The notes beneath the pieces are model-generated. The model worked only from the letters and a program-made list of their open reading frames with translations. It did no database searches and was not told where the DNA came from. A DNA stretch of 64,000 nucleotides, taken from Sulfurimonas sp. GTDB lineage: Bacteria > Campylobacterota > Campylobacteria > Campylobacterales > Sulfurimonadaceae. A program made the translations under genes and the position numbers. The stretch is from NCBI RefSeq assembly GCF_028714655.1, contig NZ_JAQTLY010000007.1, positions 62,001 through 126,000 on the forward strand, in the 5' to 3' direction. Below are positions 55,236 through 63,141 of this stretch, piece after piece. Within the stretch, counting starts at the first letter, position 1; each line of letters begins with the position of its first letter.

Positions 55236-55946
55236 TCAGTATTTGATTTTACTCAAATACAAACCGTTGCTTGTTGCAGGTTTTATCTTGTGTCTTTTTT
55301 TACACTCCAGCTGCTCTCTTATCTCGTTGGCATCAAGAGTTAAAAGAGCGCCAACCATTAATCTGATTTGACTTCTTAAAAATCCGTTTGCCTCAAAGTT
55401 TAGGATTATAAACCCTTTGTGTTTATACGCGAAAGCTCTGTATATAACTCTAGTCGTACTTTTTATATCGCTTCCGCTTTTCATAAACTGCTTAAAATCA
55501 AATTCACCGCAAAAAAGTTTTATATTTTTCTCTATTTTCGCAAAATCAACGCTATCTAAAAAAGTAACATAATTAGATTCAAAAGGGTTGCTTTGACCCT
55601 CTTTTATGATGTATCTGTAAACTCTTTTTTTTGCGCTGTATCTTGCATGAAAATCATCGGCTGCCGCTTTTATGCTTTTTATGCGTATAGAAGAGGGTAG
55701 CATATCGTTTAAAACTTTTTTGAGCTTTGTCAGATCGCTCCAAAATTCAGGTAAATCAATATGACAAACTTGTCCTGTAGCATGAACGCCTCTATCGGTT
55801 CTTCCGCTCGGAGTTGTTTTTGAGTCTATGTTTAATTGCCCCAAAGCACTTTGCACTCTTCCAAATATAGTATTTGGTGAACTCTCTTGTGTTTGAGACC
55901 CTAGAAAATTTGTGCCGTCATAGGCAAGAGTCACGGCGCATTTCAT
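55236..55946 (-). CDS. truA: tRNA pseudouridine(38-40) synthase
   Basis: Makes pseudouridine at tRNA positions 38-40. 236 residues, with AYDGTNFLGSQ at the N-terminus, the catalytic aspartate in SGRTDRGVHATGQV, and NGFLRSQIRLMVGALL near the C-terminus. It begins immediately after the lptF stop, so it belongs to the coaBC-independent operon uppS-pilD-lptF-truA. Confidence 0.95.
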   Translation of the reverse strand: MKCAVTLAYDGTNFLGSQTQESSPNTIFGRVQSALGQLNIDSKTTPSGRTDRGVHATGQVCHIDLPEFWSDLTKLKKVLNDMLPSSIRIKSIKAAADDFHARYSAKKRVYRYIIKEGQSNPFESNYVTFLDSVDFAKIEKNIKLFCGEFDFKQFMKSGSDIKSTTRVIYRAFAYKHKGFIILNFEANGFLRSQIRLMVGALLTLDANEIREQLECKKRHKIKPATSNGLYLSKIKY

Positions 55947-56966
55947 CTAAAACTTGGCAACTATGGTTTTTTTATAGATTATATATGTAGCTATAAGCCA
56001 TCCAAAAATCAAAGCCGGTACGGCATAAGCACCAATAAGAAGCTGAAGCGATATAGCAAGAGTATGGTAGATTATAATTCCTGCAAATAAAAATAGATAA
56101 ACTTTTCCTTTTTGATGCCTTGCATGAATAATACCGATACTGGCAACGGCAAATAGGCCAAGGAGTGGAAAAATACTAAGCAAAATATTTGTTATTAACT
56201 TTTTTTCCATTTTAGAAGGTTGATTTTTAGGAAACCAATACTCTAACGGTGTTTGATACTCATCTAATTCTGTTTTCATGGTATCGTTTATAAACATAAA
56301 TTCAAAATTTATTTGTGTAAATTTTTCTTTTGAATAACTATATCCCTCTCCGGAGGTAAGCTTAAGTCTTAAAATTCCGGAATCATTTATGATTTGGGCT
56401 TTTTTTGCTCCTACTACAACCTCTTCATTTTGTTTTTTGTTGAACAAAATTACATCAGAGTATGTTTCATCGAGATTATCTTTTCCGATGTAAAGTAGCC
56501 ATTCACCGAACTTATGTCCAAATTCAGAAGCTGATAGATTGAATTTTGCTTCACTTTTTTTGTATGATAAAAAATTATATGAGAGTACTTTTGCATGTGG
56601 AAACAGTACGAAAAAATTAAAAAGAAGTATTGCGGATAAAAATAGGGCAGGAACAAAGAGTGTTTTTAAAATAAATTTAGGCTTGATGCCCAAAGCAAAT
56701 AGAACGATTATTTCATTATCGTTTGAAAGCTTAAAGAGGGTAAGCGTAGCTGCTACAAAGAATGATATCGGAAGTGTGTAAAAGAGAAGTTCCGGTAACA
56801 TAAAGAAAAAGAGCTTGCTCATCTCAAAGAGAGATAGTTTGATTACTGCCGTATATGTAGCCATCTTTATCAAAAAAACTATAGATGCAATGGAGAAAAG
56901 CGGTAAAAATATCGATAAAAATAGAATAAAGAGAGACTGCTTTATATAATTTTGTAATATTTTCAT
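55947..56966 (-). CDS. lptF: LPS export ABC transporter permease (LptF/LptG family)
   Basis: 339 residues with six predicted membrane helices, three on each side of a periplasmic beta-jellyroll domain (about 145-255), the LptF/G layout. The N-terminus NYIKQSLFILFLSIFLPL is typical. It carries LPS from the inner membrane with LptB. The choice between LptF and LptG rests on resemblance only. It overlaps pilD by 4 bp (ATGA). Confidence 0.85.
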   Translation of the reverse strand: MKILQNYIKQSLFILFLSIFLPLFSIASIVFLIKMATYTAVIKLSLFEMSKLFFFMLPELLFYTLPISFFVAATLTLFKLSNDNEIIVLFALGIKPKFILKTLFVPALFLSAILLFNFFVLFPHAKVLSYNFLSYKKSEAKFNLSASEFGHKFGEWLLYIGKDNLDETYSDVILFNKKQNEEVVVGAKKAQIINDSGILRLKLTSGEGYSYSKEKFTQINFEFMFINDTMKTELDEYQTPLEYWFPKNQPSKMEKKLITNILLSIFPLLGLFAVASIGIIHARHQKGKVYLFLFAGIIIYHTLAISLQLLIGAYAVPALIFGWLIATYIIYKKTIVAKF

Positions 56967-57781
56967 CAGTAATTTGCCTCAATATATCTTAAAATAGGGC
57001 TGTCAAATATATATACTATAAATGTAGCCATTGCCAAAAACGGCACAAAAGGGACTCTTTGCTCTTCTTTTGATCTCTTCATTACAAAGAGCATAACGGG
57101 GAGTGACAAAAGAGCCGATAAAAATATAGCAACAAGAGTGAGTTTAACTCCAAGAAGCGCTCCCATAGTAGCAGCAACCATTATATCTCCCTCACCCATA
57201 GCTTCTATAAACGGGTAGGTATGATAGTTTTTCGTCCAAGGCGTTATAGTTTTTTTTGCATGTCTGTGAGCAGAGGAAGTCAGTACATAAGAGATGGCAA
57301 ATCTCAGCAGAGTAAATCCGCCGGCAAAGAGCAGGGCATTTTGAAAGTTCGCAGCAATTCCGCTTAGATTCCATGCTCCAAATATCGCAAAGAGCAAAGC
57401 CAAAAGATTTAGCGAGTCAGGAATCATTTTGTACTTAAAATCTATCATAGAAAGTGCCAGTAGAGTTAAAAAACTAAACCCGATCAAAAGAGCGGGAAAG
57501 CTAAGTCCAAACTTGTTTGCCAAAACTAAAAAAATCAAACCTGAAGCAAGCTCTATGAGCGGATACTGAAGTGAAATTTTAGTGTTGCAAAATGAGCATC
57601 TTCCTCGTAAAAAAATCCAAGAGAAGAGAGGTATGTTATGCCAAGGTTTAAGAGGATTTTTACATGTCTGGCAGTGAGAAGCGTCAAAGACGATGCTCTC
57701 ATCTTTTGGAAGCCGTAAGATAACTACATTTAAAAATGAACCAAAAAGGGTTCCTAAGATAAAAGCCAATGCTAGTTCCAC
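56966..57781 (-). CDS. pilD: Prepilin peptidase / N-methyltransferase
   Basis: 271 residues. The N-terminal domain has two CXXC pairs (CQTCKNP and CSFCNTK) and GSFLNVVILRLPKDE. The aspartyl protease motifs are SMIDFKYKMIPD and GEGDIMVAATMGALLG. It processes type IV pilin or type II pseudopilin leaders. The start is GTG overlapping the uppS stop (TAGTG) behind GGAGGATTAAAATA. Confidence 0.93.
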   Translation of the reverse strand: MELALAFILGTLFGSFLNVVILRLPKDESIVFDASHCQTCKNPLKPWHNIPLFSWIFLRGRCSFCNTKISLQYPLIELASGLIFLVLANKFGLSFPALLIGFSFLTLLALSMIDFKYKMIPDSLNLLALLFAIFGAWNLSGIAANFQNALLFAGGFTLLRFAISYVLTSSAHRHAKKTITPWTKNYHTYPFIEAMGEGDIMVAATMGALLGVKLTLVAIFLSALLSLPVMLFVMKRSKEEQRVPFVPFLAMATFIVYIFDSPILRYIEANY

Positions 57782-58458
57782 TATTTTAATCCTCCGAATC
57801 TTCTCTCAATTTTTGTAAAATCTTTTATGATTTTCTCTAACTCGTTAGTTGTAAAATCAGGCCAGAGCGTGTCGGTAAAAAACAGTTCTGCATAAGCCGC
57901 CTGCCATAATAAAAAATTAGAGAGTCTATGATCTCCGCCTGTGCGGATAATCAAATCAACATCATGTTTGCAATCAAGCGCATTTTTAAGCATCGCTTCG
58001 GTTATGTCGTTTTCATAACTTTTTATTCTGTTTACGGCTCTGATTATCTCGTCTTGCGCACCGTAGTTAAGTGCAAGCGACTGAACCAAACCGTCACAGT
58101 GAACGGTTTTTTCTTGAACATTTTTAATCGTTTGCTGTAGGGATTTTGAAAAAGCTCTAATGTCGCCTATTGCTTCAAATCTAATATTGTTTTGCAGATA
58201 GTTTTCTAGTTCGCTATCTAAATATTTTTTTAAAAGTTTCATTAGATATTCGACTTCCAAGCGGGGTCTTTTCCAATTTTCGGTTGAAAAAGCATAAAGC
58301 GTCAAACTCTCGATATCGTCATTTTTTGAACAAAACTCCGTTATTTCTCTGACTATTTTTGCACCGACTTCATGACCCTCGGCTCTTTTTTTCCCTTTAA
58401 GTTCCGCCCAACGACCGTTGCCGTCCATAATAATTGCTATATGTCTTGCTTTATTCAT
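57781..58458 (-). CDS. uppS: Undecaprenyl diphosphate synthase
   Basis: Makes the C55 lipid carrier for peptidoglycan and O-antigen. 225 residues; IIMDGNGRWAELKGKKRAEGHEVG with the catalytic aspartate, LTLYAFSTENWKRP and IIRTGGDHRLSNFLLWQAAYAE are all present. First gene of the uppS-pilD-lptF-truA operon. Confidence 0.96.
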   Translation of the reverse strand: MNKARHIAIIMDGNGRWAELKGKKRAEGHEVGAKIVREITEFCSKNDDIESLTLYAFSTENWKRPRLEVEYLMKLLKKYLDSELENYLQNNIRFEAIGDIRAFSKSLQQTIKNVQEKTVHCDGLVQSLALNYGAQDEIIRAVNRIKSYENDITEAMLKNALDCKHDVDLIIRTGGDHRLSNFLLWQAAYAELFFTDTLWPDFTTNELEKIIKDFTKIERRFGGLK

Positions 58459-58517
58459 ATGTTTTCGTCCAAAAATTGTTTAATATTTATTGAATACTCT
58501 GATTAAATCATAAACTA

Positions 58518-58604
58518 GATTCCAAGTCAAGCTTGGAATGACGACGAACTACCCGTCACCCTGAACTTGTACCGCAAGGGTATTTCCTTTGGTCATTCAG
58601 GGTC
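58518..58604. repeat. Cloverleaf-type palindromic repeat, copy G, inverted, with nested 25-nt insert
   Basis: TTCCAAGTCAAGCTTGGAA, ATGACG...CGTCAC, then CCTGAACTTG, a 25-nt insert that starts TACCGCAAGGG and ends TTTGGTC, then ATTCAGG. The insert has the same position (after CTTG) as in copies C and D, but lies in the other palindrome type. It lies between uppS and coaBC. Confidence 0.8.
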
Positions 58605-58667
58605 TAATTCAATAATTGTTCAGAGGTTTCAATTATTCAGAGAAGTATATTGTAATTGTATCTTTTT

Positions 58668-59939
58668 TTACGAGATCTTCTTCGCATGTTCTAAAATCTC
58701 AAATGCAACGGTTAGTTTATCTGCCGTTTCAATAGACTCTGATTTATCTGAAGTTATAAAATCGACTTTATTTGTATCGCTTCCAAAACTAGAGGAATTT
58801 TTTAGTATATTTAGACAAACAGCGTCTAAATTTTTGCTTTGAAGCATTTTTAAAGCATTTTGTTGTGCATTTTTTTCATCCATCTCTGCCTTAAAACCGA
58901 CGGTCGTAATGCCGTTTTTGTCAATAGCGTTTAAAATATCGACATTTTGTTTCAGTTTCAAATCCCAATCGCTGCCCAGAGCCTCTTTTTTTAGTTTTCC
59001 GGTTTGCGCATACGCCGCTACATAGTCGCTAACCGCTGCTGCCATAAATAGGTACGGTTTTTTTTGAATCAGATGAATCTGCTCATCTCTCATAAGCGTT
59101 GCTTTTGATAGTTTGCCTTTTTTGGCGATGCGAATAGAGTCGGTTAGATATTCCAGCATCTCATTTGAATTCTCTATCTCTATAGTGTATAGCTCCAGCG
59201 GCAAATCTTTGTCGAATTTACTTGAGATCAGGTTTACATCCGCACCTTTGCAGTAGAGTGCGGCAGCCAAAGCAGAAGCCATTTTCCCGCTTGAAAAATT
59301 TGATATAAAACGAACTTCATCTATCTTCTCAATAGTTCCGCCGCCAGTTACGATTACTCTTCTGTCTGCCCAAAACTCATCTTTAAGCAGAGCTTTTGCA
59401 GAGTGCCAAAAAATCTCTATCGGTTCAGCCATAGCGCCGTTTCCTACGCTTTTGCATGCAAGCTCTTTTGTTTGCGTATCTGCTATCTCATAGTTTGCGA
59501 TACCCAGCATTTTAAGATTTGCTTTTGTAAAAGGGTTTTCCAGCATATTCGTATTTGCAGAGGGTGCGATTATTTTTAGGTGCGGATATGCAAGTGCGGT
59601 TTGCAAAAGCATATTGTCGGCTATGGCATTTGCCAATTTTGCAATGGTATTTGCGGTTGCGGGAGCTATGACAAACAAATCCGCCCATTCGCCTGCCTTT
59701 ATGTGGTTGTGGTTGGTTACCCATGACTCATTAGTATCGTCCAATACTTGATTGCCCGAGAGAGTCTCAAAAGTAAGAGGCGTTACAAATTTTTTAGCGG
59801 CTTCGCTCATCACGACTTTAACCTCTGCGCCTGCTTTGGTAAAAAGTCTTACGAGATCTAGTGATTTATAAACGGCAATGGAACCGGTTACTCCAAGAAG
59901 TATTTTTTTACCGCTTAATAAATTTGACGGAATAAGCAT
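58668..59939 (-). CDS. coaBC: Bifunctional phosphopantothenoylcysteine decarboxylase/synthetase
   Basis: Two steps of coenzyme A synthesis. 423 residues. The CoaC part (about 1-190) has LGVTGSIAVYKSLDLVRLF, the active-site NHIKAGEWAD and PATANTIAKLANAIADN. The CoaB part has GGTIEKIDEVRFISNFSSGKM and AAAVSDYVA. The ATG at 59939 starts the flavin-binding strand at the normal place. Confidence 0.95.
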   Translation of the reverse strand: MLIPSNLLSGKKILLGVTGSIAVYKSLDLVRLFTKAGAEVKVVMSEAAKKFVTPLTFETLSGNQVLDDTNESWVTNHNHIKAGEWADLFVIAPATANTIAKLANAIADNMLLQTALAYPHLKIIAPSANTNMLENPFTKANLKMLGIANYEIADTQTKELACKSVGNGAMAEPIEIFWHSAKALLKDEFWADRRVIVTGGGTIEKIDEVRFISNFSSGKMASALAAALYCKGADVNLISSKFDKDLPLELYTIEIENSNEMLEYLTDSIRIAKKGKLSKATLMRDEQIHLIQKKPYLFMAAAVSDYVAAYAQTGKLKKEALGSDWDLKLKQNVDILNAIDKNGITTVGFKAEMDEKNAQQNALKMLQSKNLDAVCLNILKNSSSFGSDTNKVDFITSDKSESIETADKLTVAFEILEHAKKIS

Positions 59940-59953
59940 TTTCTACCTTTTTA

Positions 59954-60065
59954 ACTGATGTTACGCACTAAAGTCCCTTGCGACCCCCTAAAGCTACGAA
60001 AAAACAAGTTTTTCGAGATTTTCAAGGTATTTTATGAACTTTTTGCGAAAGTGCGCAAAGTCAGT
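59954..60065. repeat. Possible 112-bp MITE-like inverted repeat
   Basis: The ends are ACTGATGTTACGCACT and AGTGCGCAAAGTCAGT, an imperfect inverted repeat; a CGAAAAA/TTTTTCG hairpin lies inside. It is in the gap between coaBC and the cytochrome gene. A different family from the cloverleaf repeats. Confidence 0.5.
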
Positions 60066-60100
60066 TTTTAATTTATTTTGTATTTTAACACGAAAAGTTG

Positions 60101-60114
60101 TTGATATAAATCAA
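60101..60114 (+). promoter_or_regulatory. Perfect FNR/CRP-type box
   Basis: TTGATATAAATCAA, a perfect TTGAT-N4-ATCAA palindrome. The -10 candidate TAGAAT (60136-60141) would place the box near -41, the class II activator position. This points to anaerobic or nitrogen-oxide control of the pentaheme cytochrome. Confidence 0.7.
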
Positions 60115-60173
60115 GTATCATATTTTAATGTATGATAGAATTTTAACTTATAATAATTAAAAGGATAGTTAAT

Positions 60174-61280
60174 ATGAATAAGATACTATTGCTAGCAGTA
60201 GCATTATCATCGTTGCTTATTGCTAAATCGGAGTTGGAGACATGTGTAAAGTGTCATCCGGCAATCGTTGAAGAGTTTCAAGGTTCAATGCATAAAAACT
60301 CGACATTTTATGATGATGAAGTACATAAAGCCGTTTGGGACAAGCATCCGTTAAAAGCAAAGGGTGATTACAATTGTGCAGGCTGTCACGCTCCAAAAGC
60401 TAAATCCGAAGAGGAATATAAACAAGGTATAACATGTACGACTTGTCATACTATCAAGGATGTTGAAGAGCATAAGGTTATAAATAAAAATGTGTACGGC
60501 GAAGATAATAAAACATTTTATTCGGCTGAAGCAGGAAGAGAGAATGAGAAGGTAGTTTATAAAAAAGAGAGTTCATGGTTTGGTATGAACAAAACTACAG
60601 TCGGTTCACCGTACCATAACATTGACTACACGAATGAAAAATTTTATACCGGTCAAGTTTGTATGGGATGCCATTCTCATAGAGAAAATTCACATGAATT
60701 TATGCTTTGTGAAACAGGCAAAGAGGGCGCAAAGGATAAGAAAGAGAACTGTATAACTTGTCATATGCCAAAAGTAGAAGGCAGTGCGACTACGATTAGA
60801 CAAAGTCAAAAACACGCTTTTCACGGTTTTGCGGGTGCAAGAAAACATCCTGAGATGTTGACTCAATATGTTGAGTTTGATTTCAAAAAAACAAGCAGCG
60901 GTTTTGATGTAATCGTTGAAAACAAGGCTCCTCATAATTTTATGCTGCATCCGCTTAGAGTTGCAGAGCTTAGAGTAAATATCATAAGAAATTCTAAAGC
61001 TATACCGTTAAAAACGGAAACTTTCGTTAAAGTAATCGGTAACGACGAGGGACCGTCAATGCCGTGGTTGGCAAACAAAGTCGTACAAGATACGATGCTT
61101 AAAGCTAAAGAGAAAAAGAGTGTAAGTTACAGCGACGCAGTTCAAAAAGGCGATAAAATCGAAGTGCAGCTCGGATATTACATTGTAAATCCAAAAGCAC
61201 TTAAAAACTTAAGTCTTGACGGAAACAAAGAGCTGGAAAAATTTACTATCCTCAAACAGAAGTATTTTACCGTAGAGTAG
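60174..61280 (+). CDS. Periplasmic pentaheme cytochrome c
   Basis: 368 residues, signal peptide of about 17. Five CXXCH motifs start at C24 (CVKCH), C68 (CAGCH), C88 (CTTCH), C163 (CMGCH) and C193 (CITCH). The spacing resembles cytochrome c554-type or related multiheme families. The C-terminal third is heme-free and beta-like. A perfect FNR box stands upstream, so it is likely expressed anaerobically in respiration; the electron acceptor is unknown. Confidence 0.88.
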   Translation: MNKILLLAVALSSLLIAKSELETCVKCHPAIVEEFQGSMHKNSTFYDDEVHKAVWDKHPLKAKGDYNCAGCHAPKAKSEEEYKQGITCTTCHTIKDVEEHKVINKNVYGEDNKTFYSAEAGRENEKVVYKKESSWFGMNKTTVGSPYHNIDYTNEKFYTGQVCMGCHSHRENSHEFMLCETGKEGAKDKKENCITCHMPKVEGSATTIRQSQKHAFHGFAGARKHPEMLTQYVEFDFKKTSSGFDVIVENKAPHNFMLHPLRVAELRVNIIRNSKAIPLKTETFVKVIGNDEGPSMPWLANKVVQDTMLKAKEKKSVSYSDAVQKGDKIEVQLGYYIVNPKALKNLSLDGNKELEKFTILKQKYFTVE

Positions 61281-61303
61281 CCAAAAGCTGCTCTACAACT
61301 TTT

Positions 61304-61579
61304 TTACAGCGCAACACCTTTGCCGATATCTTCATCGCCATATATACTGTGAGTTCCGTCACAAAAAGGAAAATTTTTGCTTGTCTTGCATAAGCAGATA
61401 TGATACTGTTTCGTTTTTTCAACTATTACCTTTTTTGGCAAACATGCCGTTCCATCATGCTTTCCGTCGCAAAAAACACCCCCTTTGCTTTTTCCGCATG
61501 TACAAATATAGTACTCAATCCTCGCTTCAAGCGTCACACCTTCAGGTTTGTTGGAAAATACGATAGCATCTTTACACAT
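61304..61579 (-). CDS. Dual CDGSH iron-sulfur domain protein
   Basis: 91 residues with two CDGSH-type 2Fe-2S centres: C26, C28, C37 and H41 in CTCGKSKGGVFCDGKH, and C62, C64, C73 and H77 in CLCKTSKNFPFCDGTH. Each has the three-cysteine, one-histidine ligand set. No signal peptide, so it acts in the cytoplasm. The role of bacterial members is unclear. It is convergent with the cytochrome gene and divergent from the tolC-like gene. Confidence 0.92.
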   Translation of the reverse strand: MCKDAIVFSNKPEGVTLEARIEYYICTCGKSKGGVFCDGKHDGTACLPKKVIVEKTKQYHICLCKTSKNFPFCDGTHSIYGDEDIGKGVAL

Positions 61580-61670
61580 GAGTCATCCTTTGGTTTGTTT
61601 AAACTATTATAATGAGAGATTAAGTATGTTGTCAAGGGTTTGTGTTTAGAAGCACCATTTATAAATTTTC

Positions 61671-61687
61671 AATAATAAATTATTATT
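61671..61687 (+). promoter_or_regulatory. AT-only palindrome in the divergent promoter
   Basis: AATAATAA-A-TTATTATT, perfect 8-bp arms, between the CDGSH and TolC-like genes. It may be an operator, or just AT-rich promoter DNA. Confidence 0.3.
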
Positions 61688-61739
61688 TTTTATGATACAA
61701 TTATTATCAATTATGTCTAAATATATAGGAAATATAAAA

Positions 61740-63062
61740 GTGAAAAAAAGTATTTTTTTAATTCTCTCTCTTCATCTGCTTCTTGATGCTTCTACGCTTG
61801 AGACGACGATTGATGAAACGCTTGCAACAAACCCGATAGTTTTAGAAAAACTAAAAAAATACAATGCGACAAAACAAGATATTGTAATTGCTAAATCCGG
61901 TTACTATCCAAAACTTGATTTATCCGTTGGTGTTGGTTCAGAAAATACACAAAGAACTCAACCTGATAAGTCTTTTGATTTTAGTGTTTATCAAAATTCA
62001 TTGACTCTAACCCAAAATGTTTTTAAAGGTTTTGAAACAATTCATAAAGTTGCACAAGAAGAGTATAAAAACGCTTCGACAGCCTACAGTTATATAGAGC
62101 AGGTAAATAATATCTCTTTTGAAATCGTAAATGCTTATATACAGATAATAAAAAATAGAGAATTATTGGAAAATGCTCAAGAGAATATCAAAGTCAATCA
62201 AGAAATTTTTGCAAAAGTTCAAAAGCTTTATAATTCAGGACTGACAACTCTCTCCGAGGTAAATAAGGTAGAAGCATCTTTAGCCCTTGCAAAAGCAAAC
62301 TATGTCGTTCAAGAAAATACATTGCTTGATCATGAATATAAGTTTGAAAAGCTATTTGGAAAAAAAATCAATACGCAAGATCTGCAGATACCGACACTAA
62401 ATGCGACTCTGCCTAGCTCTTTGGAAGAAGCAACGCAGTATGCCTTGCAAAACAACCCGTCTATTTTAGTAAGCGACTACAATATAAAACTTGCGCGAGC
62501 CTCATACAATGAAAAAAAATCTCCTTATTATCCGAAAGTAGATATTGAAGTAGCAGAGCTTATGAACAAAAACTTAAGCGGTGTAGAAGGAAAAGATGAT
62601 CGTTTCAGAGCAATGGTATATCTCAGATACAACTTCTTTAACGGTTTTGCAGATCAGGCAGCGTTACAAAAAAGCATAAGTGAAATGCATAAAGAAAATG
62701 AGATACAAAACTCGCTTAAAAGAAATGTCACGGAGCAGATAGGTCTTGCTTGGGCTTCAAATGAAAAGGTATCGCAGCAGCTTGCACATCTTCAAACATA
62801 TCAAAATTTTGCTTCAAAGACATTGGCACTTTACATCAAAGAGTATGATTTGGGTCGTCGCTCGCTTTTAGATCTTTTATCTGCTCAAAATGACTTTATA
62901 GGTGCAAAATCACAAATTATTAATGCAAAATATACTATGCTTTTTGCCAAGTACAGAATTTTAGACTCTATGGGAACGCTTGTGTCTACAGTTTTAGGCG
63001 AAAAAGAAAAAACATACTCAAAAGCAGCGCTCAACAGCAAAGAAGATATATTGCCGTTTTGA
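61740..63062 (+). CDS. TolC-family outer-membrane protein of a type I secretion system
   Basis: 440 residues with a signal peptide (KKSIFLILSLHLLLDAS). Two OEP repeats are visible: LSVGVGSENTQRTQ... with LTLTQNVFKGFETIHK, and a second containing MVYLRYNFFNGFADQAAL. Coiled-coil helices line the tunnel. The GTG at 61740 follows AGGAAATATAAAA, so the longer frame from 61692 is rejected. The ABC transporter gene lies 79 bp downstream, so they form a type I secretion operon. Confidence 0.88.
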   Translation: MKKSIFLILSLHLLLDASTLETTIDETLATNPIVLEKLKKYNATKQDIVIAKSGYYPKLDLSVGVGSENTQRTQPDKSFDFSVYQNSLTLTQNVFKGFETIHKVAQEEYKNASTAYSYIEQVNNISFEIVNAYIQIIKNRELLENAQENIKVNQEIFAKVQKLYNSGLTTLSEVNKVEASLALAKANYVVQENTLLDHEYKFEKLFGKKINTQDLQIPTLNATLPSSLEEATQYALQNNPSILVSDYNIKLARASYNEKKSPYYPKVDIEVAELMNKNLSGVEGKDDRFRAMVYLRYNFFNGFADQAALQKSISEMHKENEIQNSLKRNVTEQIGLAWASNEKVSQQLAHLQTYQNFASKTLALYIKEYDLGRRSLLDLLSAQNDFIGAKSQIINAKYTMLFAKYRILDSMGTLVSTVLGEKEKTYSKAALNSKEDILPF

Positions 63063-63141
63063 TAGAGATGATTGACAAAATATACTCAAATGAGCTTAAA
63101 GAATTGCAAAAAAATATTAAAATAGTTCAAAGAGGCAATAT

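Noticed and set aside
61691-61711. Fur box before the TolC-like gene
   Set aside because: Only a loose match to the GATAAT inverted-repeat consensus in AT-rich DNA.
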